Assembly: GCA_013216135.1 (NCBI GenBank)
Contig: JABSOS010000002.1
Location: 62,001 to 126,000 of the forward strand
Source of the DNA: Candidatus Caenarcanales bacterium
GTDB taxonomy: Bacteria; Cyanobacteriota; Vampirovibrionia; LMEP-6097
Direction of reading: 5' to 3'
DNA: 64,000 nt
Notes under the pieces: model-generated
Told to the model about the DNA's origin: nothing
Seen by the model: only the letters and a program-made list of their open reading frames with translations
Databases searched by the model: none
Position numbers and translations under genes: made by a program
Shown here: positions 29,269-37,899 of the stretch, in pieces
How the letters are laid out: each line of letters starts with the position of its first letter
How positions within the stretch are numbered: position 1 is the first letter of the stretch

Positions 29269-31371
29269 TTAATTATAAGCATCAAAATCTTTAGGGCTAA
29301 GGTGTCTTAATTTACTTACATCAATTTTCCCGTCTGGAGTAAAACCAAAAACAAAGCCCCGATATCCAATGCAATGTGGTCTTAAGAAATTTTTGTTTAG
29401 GGTTATAGTATTATTAGTTAGATTTTTTATGGTAACACTTCCACCTAAATCTTCTAAGTCCCCTGAGCTATCAAAAGAACTTAAAAGTGAACTCAATTCA
29501 TTTAGTTCAGGAAATAAATCATCTATTTTATCTTTGACTTCATCATTTTGTTCAGATATTGACTCACTTATATCAGAAGCAATATCTTGCGCCTCCGAAC
29601 TGTCAACATTAGCAGGTAATGATGATAATAATTCATTAAGTCTATCAAGAGATTTTATTAATTTAGTCTCAGCCTTAACTACAGATTTAAAGCCTTTCTT
29701 TAATTTGATGTTTACTATCATTCTTCTTGCTAGATAGACTCTAGTAACAAATGAGTAACGATGTTTTTTAGCATGAAAAGAACGATTAAGAGCAAGTAAT
29801 CTATCCTGTGCAAAATAGCGGAGTTTATCCCTTCCAAGACTAAAGGGATAAAGATCTAAAGTGGAAGACCTAAGTTTCTCAGCACTATTAGTAAAAATAT
29901 CATTAGCGTGAGGCTTTAGTTCTTTAACATCTAGGTAACTCAAAAGTTTAATGTGAGGGTCTTTAATATCTATCTGAAAACGATGATCATTAAAAAAGTC
30001 ATGTTCTTTTTCAAATATTTTTTCTAATTTCTCTTTCTCTGCTTTCCTAACTTCAATATCTCGCAAAATATCAAAATATTCTTCTAATTCCTGCTTTAAG
30101 TTATTATCAACTACTTTGTCTAAGAATGTTTTTCTATTACTCTCATCTAAATTTCTTACTTTTTTAATACTCTTATACTTTGTTGCATTCTTTGGGCTTA
30201 ATTCAATTAAGTCTTCTTCAAGTAATTTATCTAGCTTTTCTTCTAGCCCCTCTTTTATTCCTTTTGCTTTTTTAAATTCCCCTAAGGCTTTTAAATATTC
30301 CTTTTCCTTCTTATTTAGTTCTTTAATTTTCCCTTCAACATCTTTTAAATTCAGAATTTTATTTAATACCGTTACATAATCAATGCCATAAACTTCAGCT
30401 TCAGGAATACTAATACTAACTTCTTTAATAGCTTCTCTTTGAATACCTAAAAACTTTGCAAAAATTCCAAATAACCAGCTAGCTCTTAAATCAATTACGC
30501 TATGAGTATCAATTGTAAAATCAGGAAAGTTTACTTTCCGAGTAAAGTGGTTATTCTTTTCTTTACTAAGAAAAGCAGGATGATTAGGATCAAAAACTTG
30601 TTCTGAGATTTGAGAAATTTTTATTGCTGCTGTTATATTACTAATATCTTGTTTAAGGGTAAAATCATGATCTAACTTAACTCTACTTGGAAGCTTAAGG
30701 CTCTTAGTTCCTAAAGTTATTCCCTTAGGGAAAACGGTCTTTTGATTTAGAATACATTCTTCATCAAGAACTGCATCTTTTTTTAGTTGACTTTTCAAAT
30801 TAGTATTTGCCGCTATTGTTTTACCATTTGCCTTTATTTCTATAGGTAATACAGTATTTTCTCTAATATGAATAATAGACTTTTTAGATATTACCGTTCC
30901 TATCGGTAAACTAATATTTTCAGGTAAGAAAAAGTCAGGTGGGAAAACAAAAGCATTTTCGAAAACGCTACCAAATGGAAGTGTAGTTCCTTTAACAAGT
31001 GAGCTTCCGGCTTCAATAGTATATGGTAAAAGATTAGATTCGTGGAAAACCAGTCTAGGTGGATAAAAGCCATCTTCCAATTCATTATTTTGATCTATAG
31101 CATCTTCTAAATAATTTCCTTCTTTATATTTCCCATCACCGTATATCGATAATAATTCTCTTTGAAAATCTAAACTAACTACGTGTTGAGGAGCAGTATC
31201 TTTAGGCTTAAGAATAAAAACATCACCAACTTGAATATCTTCAGATGGTGGATAAACAGGAACAATATTATGCTTAGCTAAATATTTACCCCATTTTTTT
31301 GAGATTGGTCTATTACAGCCTGTTAATAACAAGACTGGTAATAAAATTAAAAACAATATATTAGATTTCAT
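29269..31371 (-). CDS. Large hypothetical lipoprotein, N-terminal repeated beta segments and central coiled coil
   Basis: Lipobox LLLTGC; repeated LPxGT-like strands (LPFGSVF, LPIGTVI, FPKGITLG); charged helical centre. Confidence 0.65.
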   Translation of the reverse strand: MKSNILFLILLPVLLLTGCNRPISKKWGKYLAKHNIVPVYPPSEDIQVGDVFILKPKDTAPQHVVSLDFQRELLSIYGDGKYKEGNYLEDAIDQNNELEDGFYPPRLVFHESNLLPYTIEAGSSLVKGTTLPFGSVFENAFVFPPDFFLPENISLPIGTVISKKSIIHIRENTVLPIEIKANGKTIAANTNLKSQLKKDAVLDEECILNQKTVFPKGITLGTKSLKLPSRVKLDHDFTLKQDISNITAAIKISQISEQVFDPNHPAFLSKEKNNHFTRKVNFPDFTIDTHSVIDLRASWLFGIFAKFLGIQREAIKEVSISIPEAEVYGIDYVTVLNKILNLKDVEGKIKELNKKEKEYLKALGEFKKAKGIKEGLEEKLDKLLEEDLIELSPKNATKYKSIKKVRNLDESNRKTFLDKVVDNNLKQELEEYFDILRDIEVRKAEKEKLEKIFEKEHDFFNDHRFQIDIKDPHIKLLSYLDVKELKPHANDIFTNSAEKLRSSTLDLYPFSLGRDKLRYFAQDRLLALNRSFHAKKHRYSFVTRVYLARRMIVNIKLKKGFKSVVKAETKLIKSLDRLNELLSSLPANVDSSEAQDIASDISESISEQNDEVKDKIDDLFPELNELSSLLSSFDSSGDLEDLGGSVTIKNLTNNTITLNKNFLRPHCIGYRGFVFGFTPDGKIDVSKLRHLSPKDFDAYN

Positions 31372-31435
31372 TTTGAGCTTCGAGTTGATTATTTTAGCAA
31401 TTTAGTTTTATAAAAGTTAAGCTAAACTGTTTTTT

Positions 31436-33679
31436 ATGACGACTCAAAGAAATGAATCTTCTAGTCTAATTAAAATAATTAATCAAAATAATGAAGGAAT
31501 AGCAGCTATAGAACAGCTATGTCGTTATGACGGCTGGGGAATGGCTAAACAATGGTTTGGACTTGCACGTTGTTTTTTTATAGGTTTGCTTTTTGCTTAT
31601 CTTTGGTATTTCTTTTCTAAAATCATTGGAACAATATATAACGATAAGCATCTACTGAGTATTGCAAATAATCTCAGTGTCCTTTCTAATTTTTTGAATT
31701 TTACATATAAATTTATTATCTCGAATAAAGTAAGTTCAATTATTCTATGTGGAATTCCAAGTTTGTTTTTCTTATGTAAATTATTCAAATCTTACTGGAA
31801 TGAAATCTCAGCGAATTTTTTGAAATTTAACCAAGTGGATAAGATGACATTTCTATTATTGGGGTTTTTAAATGCTTTAGATATTTACTATGAATATTTT
31901 GACTCGGTGTCTATTTTAACTATATTGTCTTGTAACTTTATTTTCTCTTTGAGATTCTGGAAATTTATAGCTAATTTACAGAAGGTAAAACTAGGTAAAT
32001 CAAAACCACTAACTCAATTTATTTTTTTAATAATCTATTTAATATCATTATACACACTCTCTATAATGTTAATAAGGCTAAATAATATACATTCAGCAAT
32101 CGTATCCATGACCTTAATACTGCAATTAATCTTTCTGTTTTCAATGCAAATACATTATGTGTGTTCTAATAATTCAAGGCTAATAGCATCTAAAGCTTTT
32201 TCAATTTATAACTCTATATTTAAAATTGAGTTGCCTATAATCTCAATAGTATTTTTAAGCTTCTTATATGTTGTTGTATTCAGTAAACGTCCCCAAGACT
32301 TAAACTCAATAATAATGGCTACCTCTATGTATAGCTGGTTAGGACTATCTGGGTGGTCAGGCTGGATTCTATCTAAGCAATGGCTCAATAAAGCTAGAAG
32401 ATTTAAGCTAGTTATGTTCATTACTCCAGCATTAATGGTAATAGTGTTCCCATTAATCAAATTTTATGATGACATTAAGCCTTTGGGAATCAAAAATACT
32501 ATTTTCCTAAACTTAATAGAATTTCAAATATACATTTTAATTTCCTACTTCATTTTAATTGGAGTAATCACTCAAATATTTGTTGCTAACACCATTAGCA
32601 AATCTTTAAAGGAATCAAAAAAAGAATCTTTAGTACCTATAGAAGAACCAGTTACAGATTTAGATCAAGTAGAAAAAATAGTCGGATATGAAAGTGATTT
32701 TTTAAAAACAGTTCATAATTTTATAGAAAAAAGAATAATCCATTATCCTAAACAAAACCTCCAAAATAGATCACAGGTGTATGCAATTAATGCTTCATGG
32801 GGGGCTGGGAAAAGTTCTTTTATTAGTTTAGTAAAATCTGAGCTTATAAAAGATAAAAAGATCATCTGGGTAGATTTTAATCCCTGGAATTACCTTTCAG
32901 GGGAAAAGATGATCCTTGATTTCTTTAAAACATTAGATAAAAGGATTCGTGAAATTTACTTACATGGACTAGGCAGTAACTTAAAAAAATATATCAATCT
33001 CCTATCAGTTTCACACTCTGCAAAATTACTAGACATCTTTAACCTTAATATAGAACTTGCTCAGAATACATCTAAAGCAGACTTAGCTAGCTTAAAACAA
33101 GATATAGAGACTAAGTTAGGCTCTATCAAAGAAAGAATTATTATAGTTATAGATGATATAGATAGGTTACCACCAGACATGGTTTTAATAATTTTACGTC
33201 TAGTAGGAATAACAGCAAACTTCCCAAACATATTTTTCATATTAGCTATGGATTACAAAAAAATAGGAAGGCTAATAATACAAGAATTAGGAAAGGATTA
33301 TGAAAATTATTTACAAAAAATTGTAAATGAAAATATTTCTTTACCTTCCTGGAGTGCAAAAGATTTAAGAAAGTTTTTCTGGCATTACACACTTAATGCA
33401 AGAGAAGAATTTCAAAATTTAACAGATGCTAAAGGAAAAAAAATAGTTAAAGAATTAAAAGATGCAAAAAAATTTATCTACAATAAATTAGACAAATCGC
33501 ATATAAACTTGACTCCAAGAGACATTAAACAACTAGCTTCAACATACATTTATTCTGTAGCTGAAGTTTTTGATGAGTCAATCAAAACAAATAAAAGCTT
33601 CGATAGAAAAGCTTTATTAGAAAAGATAGAGATACACTTTGAAAATTGTTTTCGTGAGCAGTACTCCGAACAAACCTAA
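31436..33679 (+). CDS. KAP family P-loop NTPase with N-terminal multi-TM region
   Basis: NASWGAGKSSFISLVK Walker A, IIIVIDDIDRLPPD Walker B, AMDYKKI; hydrophobic first ~400 residues. Confidence 0.9.
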   Translation: MTTQRNESSSLIKIINQNNEGIAAIEQLCRYDGWGMAKQWFGLARCFFIGLLFAYLWYFFSKIIGTIYNDKHLLSIANNLSVLSNFLNFTYKFIISNKVSSIILCGIPSLFFLCKLFKSYWNEISANFLKFNQVDKMTFLLLGFLNALDIYYEYFDSVSILTILSCNFIFSLRFWKFIANLQKVKLGKSKPLTQFIFLIIYLISLYTLSIMLIRLNNIHSAIVSMTLILQLIFLFSMQIHYVCSNNSRLIASKAFSIYNSIFKIELPIISIVFLSFLYVVVFSKRPQDLNSIIMATSMYSWLGLSGWSGWILSKQWLNKARRFKLVMFITPALMVIVFPLIKFYDDIKPLGIKNTIFLNLIEFQIYILISYFILIGVITQIFVANTISKSLKESKKESLVPIEEPVTDLDQVEKIVGYESDFLKTVHNFIEKRIIHYPKQNLQNRSQVYAINASWGAGKSSFISLVKSELIKDKKIIWVDFNPWNYLSGEKMILDFFKTLDKRIREIYLHGLGSNLKKYINLLSVSHSAKLLDIFNLNIELAQNTSKADLASLKQDIETKLGSIKERIIIVIDDIDRLPPDMVLIILRLVGITANFPNIFFILAMDYKKIGRLIIQELGKDYENYLQKIVNENISLPSWSAKDLRKFFWHYTLNAREEFQNLTDAKGKKIVKELKDAKKFIYNKLDKSHINLTPRDIKQLASTYIYSVAEVFDESIKTNKSFDRKALLEKIEIHFENCFREQYSEQT

Positions 33680-33733
33680 AGGTACGATGCAGAAAAATAG
33701 TACGAACGTACCATTACCTTTTAAGTCATCTAA

Positions 33734-33752
33734 AGTTGGCAGGGCATGAGGG
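33734..33752 (-). repeat. Duplicated tRNA-Arg 3'-end fragment (att-like direct repeat copy)
   Basis: AGTTGGCAGGGCATGAGGG identical to 33916-33934 (19/19 nt). Confidence 0.8.
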
Positions 33753-33808
33753 TTTAGGGGAAGCGCGCACTGAATGAGCCCAGCGCAATAGAAACTACCC
33801 CGAAGGAA

Positions 33809-33840
33809 TCAAAAAACAAGATCAAAATCTTGTTTTTTGA
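33809..33840. terminator. Perfect 14-bp hairpin TCAAAAAACAAGAT-CAAA-ATCTTGTTTTTTGA
   Basis: Left 33809-33822, right 33827-33840, with an A/T-rich stem. Confidence 0.75.
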
Positions 33841-33869
33841 CAATGGATTCTCAATTCCAGTCGGCTGAC

Positions 33870-33911
33870 ATAAATAAAATACCCGGCAAAACTGCCGGGT
33901 ATTTTATTTAT
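33870..33911. terminator. Bidirectional rho-independent terminator, 19-bp perfect stem
   Basis: ATAAATAAAATACCCGGCA - AAAC - TGCCGGGTATTTTATTTAT. Confidence 0.88.
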
Positions 33912-33918
33912 ATTTAGT

Positions 33919-33995
33919 TGGCAGGGCATGAGGGATTCGAACCCCCGACGTCTCGGTTCGTAGCCGAGCCCTCTATCCAGCTGAGGTAATGCCCT
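33919..33995 (-). tRNA. tRNA-Arg(ACG), CCA encoded
   Basis: - strand: AGGGCAT acceptor / ATGCCCT, anticodon arm CTCGG-CTACGAA-CCGAG, T arm GGGGG-TTCGAAT-CCCTC, ending GCCA. Confidence 0.93.
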
Positions 33996-34081
33996 AGATT
34001 TCGCTCATACCTGAGCAGATTCTAATTATATCCGATTAATTCAGTATTACTCTAAAGAATTAATAGTTTTCAAAAGATTTA

Positions 34082-34549
34082 TTACTGTTCACTCATTTTA
34101 TTAAATCTCAAATGCTCAAGATTTGAATTCATATACTCTAAGAGTTCAACTTGTTTTTTTAAGAAAAATGAATAAGTAGTCTTAGTATTTTGCGTGAATA
34201 TAATCGCAGAGAAACTTAAAATCGCAAAAACTGAAAATATTGAAATAAATATAGCTACATTTGAAAGTAACTTTGCTGATCTAATATTTTTCAACAATAA
34301 AATTTCATGCAAACATTCAGTATTAACATAAAATTTGTCACCATTTTTAGACCATAATTTTTCAAACAAATTATTATAGGTAACTAATATCTCGAGTTCT
34401 TCATCTTTTATAATCGGATACCCTCTAGAAGCTAAAAAGCTAAGCAATTCCTCTTCTAAAATCCCCCTAGTAGCATTTTTTAGTGCAAAAACCATCATTG
34501 ATTCATAAAAATCTGGTTTAAATATTTGATACCAGTACTGTGCAATCAT
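34082..34549 (-). CDS. Hypothetical membrane protein
   Basis: 155-aa ORF with one TM helix. Confidence 0.5.
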   Translation of the reverse strand: MIAQYWYQIFKPDFYESMMVFALKNATRGILEEELLSFLASRGYPIIKDEELEILVTYNNLFEKLWSKNGDKFYVNTECLHEILLLKNIRSAKLLSNVAIFISIFSVFAILSFSAIIFTQNTKTTYSFFLKKQVELLEYMNSNLEHLRFNKMSEQ

Positions 34550-34621
34550 AGGAATACTCCATAAACAACATACCCATATACTGCATTGAAAAATTCATGT
34601 TTTAATATAAAATATTAGCTA

Positions 34622-35956
34622 GTGTCTGTAAAATCACTAATTTGGTTTAGGAAGAACCTTAGAATATTTGATAATCAATGCTTAGATGCCGCACTAAGAA
34701 ATTCAGATAAGACCGTAGCTGTTTTTATTATTGAACCAAGCTTTTTTGAAGACACAAAATATGGTTTTAAGAGATTAAGCGACTTTAGACTAAGTTTCCT
34801 TTATGAAAGTATTGAACAGTTAAAAGCTAACTTGGAGCTCTTAAATATTCATTTAAATATTATTTTAGGTGATAGTTTTTCAGCTTTATCTAAAATCATA
34901 AAAGAAGAAAAGATCACTGATCTATATTATGAAAAAGATATTGCAGCTGAAGAAAGAGCATTAGAAAAGAAAGTCAAAAAAACATATAGTAATATCAACT
35001 TCAATAAATTTAACGCAAACTATATTTTTAAATATGACGAAATCAAAAGTAAAGTTAAAAGACTTCAAGATACTTTTACTAAATTTAGGAAATATCACGA
35101 ACAAGATTTTTTAGAATCTGAGAAAGTAATGACTAATACTAAATACAATCACCAAGCTGAATCAATAAGTTTGAATAATGAAAACTATCATAATGATGAT
35201 ATAAAAATATTAGATGATCTTCAAACCTTAAAAAATCAAATTCATGTTCTTAGTGATACCCGTGCCACATTCATTTACAAAGGTGGTGAAGAAGCAGGTT
35301 TAGATAGAATCAAAAGCTATATCTGGGAACAAAAGTCAATTAAACGTTATAAAAGAACCAGAAATGGTCTTATGGGTAGAAACTTTTCAAGTCGTTTCTC
35401 AGCCTGGCTTGCAAATGGTTCAATATCTGTAAACTTTGTAATGCATGAAATTGAGAAATTTGAAAATGAAGTATTGAAGAATGATTCAACCTACTGGTTA
35501 AAGTTTGAATTACTCTGGAGAGAATATTTCAGATTACTTTATGGGAAGTATAAAAAAAGTTCATTCTTCTTAAATGGTCCTCATGAAAGAGAAGTATATA
35601 ATGAATTAGATGAAGACCTTTGTAGCAAATGGATAAACGGTAAAACTGGACAAGCCTTCATCGATGCAAATATGATTTGCTTAAAACAAACTGGATATCT
35701 ATCAAATCGAGGTAGACAAAATGTTGTTGCTTACTTCATCCATGAATTAAAACAAGATTGGCGCTTCGCTGCATCCTATTTAGAATCAATGTTAGTAGAC
35801 TATGACATCTTTAGTAATTGGCTAAACTGTTCATATATAGCAGGTTTGATGGGTACAGAAAAAGCACACAAATTTGACCTTAACCACCAAATTAAAAACT
35901 ATGATCCCAAAGGACAATTTATTAAGCACTGGCTCGATAATGAAGACTTAAGCTAG
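34622..35956 (+). CDS. DASH-like cryptochrome/photolyase (GTG start)
   Basis: SLIWFRKNLRIFDNQCLDAAL, ELLWREYFRLLYGKY, SNRGRQNVVAYFIHELKQDWRFAASYLESMLVDYD. Confidence 0.88.
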   Translation: MSVKSLIWFRKNLRIFDNQCLDAALRNSDKTVAVFIIEPSFFEDTKYGFKRLSDFRLSFLYESIEQLKANLELLNIHLNIILGDSFSALSKIIKEEKITDLYYEKDIAAEERALEKKVKKTYSNINFNKFNANYIFKYDEIKSKVKRLQDTFTKFRKYHEQDFLESEKVMTNTKYNHQAESISLNNENYHNDDIKILDDLQTLKNQIHVLSDTRATFIYKGGEEAGLDRIKSYIWEQKSIKRYKRTRNGLMGRNFSSRFSAWLANGSISVNFVMHEIEKFENEVLKNDSTYWLKFELLWREYFRLLYGKYKKSSFFLNGPHEREVYNELDEDLCSKWINGKTGQAFIDANMICLKQTGYLSNRGRQNVVAYFIHELKQDWRFAASYLESMLVDYDIFSNWLNCSYIAGLMGTEKAHKFDLNHQIKNYDPKGQFIKHWLDNEDLS

Positions 35957-36013
35957 CTTTATTAACTAAAACTTAACCCCATGTAAGTATTATCTTACTA
36001 GGATGGTGGCAAT

Positions 36014-36457
36014 ATGTTATTAGCAAAACTAATTAAGAATATACAAAATAAGTTTATAGATACAAGCTCGGAAAAACTTGCTTTAAATTCATCAGATAAT
36101 TTCTAAAATATAGGAAAAAATATTGATGAAATAAGAGATGAAGATATTTCTCCTCACTCTGTCGAGTATTTTATTAAAGCCGATGAAGAATTATTTAAAT
36201 TCATTCCAAATATCTATATGGTTAAAGATTCAGAGTCAAAAGAAATGCAATATTTAAATCATTATATTTTAGAAAACCAAGATGGAAAATTTACTTTATT
36301 GCATAAAATTGCAAAAGAAATTTTACGCTTCAACCCTAGGGTATTTTTTACAGTATCAACAGAAACTGAGAAAAATAATCAAGAGCAATTAGTTGAATTA
36401 TTCAAAATGAGTATAAATCTAGATGGTAAAGATTTAGAGTTAGTTCCTCTATCTTAG
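36014..36457 (+). pseudogene. Hypothetical gene with one in-frame TAA
   Basis: ATG 36014 reads MLLAKLIKNIQNKFIDTSSEKLALNSSDNF-TAA(36104-36106)-NIGKNIDEIRDEDISPHSVEYFIKADEELFKFIPNIYMVKDSES... in frame with listed ORF 36218..36457. Confidence 0.6.
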
Positions 36458-37899
36458 TAACCTATTAGATTTTCTAACCCTAAAAGAATCTCATGAATAG
36501 TAGAGCCTATAAATAGGTTCTCAAGCTTCTTTTTAGAGCTAGAAAGTTTCAGACCGCTATTCTCTAAATCTAAATCAATAAATTTAAGTAATTTTGAATC
36601 TCCAGGTGATAAATAGATCGCAAGCCTAAAGAAATAACCAAGCTTCTTTGCTTTTTTAATCATTGGGAAATCTAAAATATTCAGATACTTCTTAATTTCT
36701 TTATTTGTCTTGTTTCCAGCAAGAGAACAGAACAAGACGTAAGCCATGAAGATTCTTTCTTTATGGCTAAGATTAGGGAGATTTAGATTAATAACATAAT
36801 TAAAAACTGCATTTGATTTCTGTTCTTTATTATTAAATATAAAGGCTTGAATTAAAAGTGCACTTACAAAGATAATCTTCTTAACGTCTATATGCAATCC
36901 AGAAGCGAGATTGACAAAGCCAGAAGATAAAATCCAGTCAGTAAGATTATTTGCGCGCTTAAAAGCTATTTTCTTATCAAGCATCGTTATTTTAACAACA
37001 GATTCATATAATGGATTAATCTCTCTATCACTAGCTTTTAATTTTGAACATATCCAACCTTCACGAATACCATTCGTACAAAAAATAATGTTTTTCACAT
37101 TAGTAACTTTAATTAATGACTTAAGTAATAATGCAGCCAAACGTAATGTAGAATTAACATCATCAATTTTCAAAAACTTATTAACTTCACTAGAACTGAT
37201 TTTATAATTACCTACAATTTTCAATGGATAAGAATTTAATTCCATGTGAAGCCTAGCTAAGCGCTTCCAGCGTCCACCAACCAAATACAAATTAGTTGTT
37301 TCATCATTTGACAAAAAATCTGCAGATGAGAGTGTTTCATCAATATAGTTCTCCATCTGCCTTTCGCTATACTTATTTTTTATTTCAACATCATACATCG
37401 AATGGTAACCAAGCTTAAAGCTAGTGCATTCTGAAACAGTTTTATTATCCAAAACACTAAGCTCTAGACTTCCCCCACCAATATCAGCAACCAAACCAGA
37501 AGCCTGCGGTATTTCCATAGATACTCCAAGTGCAGAAAGCTTTGCTTCCCTCTCACCTGAAATAATATTCACCTTAGTCTTTAAAATCTTTTCTACACTA
37601 GCAACAAACTCAGCAGCATTGCTTGCTTCTCTACAAGCAGAAGTTGCAATAATATTTCTATTGAAAATCTTAGCGTAATCTAAAAGAGCCGCAAATCTAT
37701 TAATATTCTCAAGTGCTTTTTCAATATTTTCTTCTTTAAGTAAACCATCGATACCAATACCATCAGCGAGGTGACATTCAGCCTTCTCATCTAGAATAAT
37801 TCGAGGAAAGCTACTTATCTCATCATAGATAACCATTCTAATTGAGTTTGAGCCAATATCAATAATCGAAAGACAAGAGTCAAGTTCTAAATGTTCCAT
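36454..37899 (-). CDS. ppx: Ppx/GppA family phosphatase (exopolyphosphatase)
   Basis: SIIDIGSNSIRMVIYD, ATSACREA, VADIGGGSLELSVLD. Confidence 0.9.
   Translation of the reverse strand: MEHLELDSCLSIIDIGSNSIRMVIYDEISSFPRIILDEKAECHLADGIGIDGLLKEENIEKALENINRFAALLDYAKIFNRNIIATSACREASNAAEFVASVEKILKTKVNIISGEREAKLSALGVSMEIPQASGLVADIGGGSLELSVLDNKTVSECTSFKLGYHSMYDVEIKNKYSERQMENYIDETLSSADFLSNDETTNLYLVGGRWKRLARLHMELNSYPLKIVGNYKISSSEVNKFLKIDDVNSTLRLAALLLKSLIKVTNVKNIIFCTNGIREGWICSKLKASDREINPLYESVVKITMLDKKIAFKRANNLTDWILSSGFVNLASGLHIDVKKIIFVSALLIQAFIFNNKEQKSNAVFNYVINLNLPNLSHKERIFMAYVLFCSLAGNKTNKEIKKYLNILDFPMIKKAKKLGYFFRLAIYLSPGDSKLLKFIDLDLENSGLKLSSSKKKLENLFIGSTIHEILLGLENLIGY

Noticed and set aside
29369-29737. 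122-aa + strand ORF opposite the large lipoprotein gene
   Set aside because: Shadow ORF of a Lys/Glu/Asp-rich coding region; no ribosome-binding site or domain evidence.
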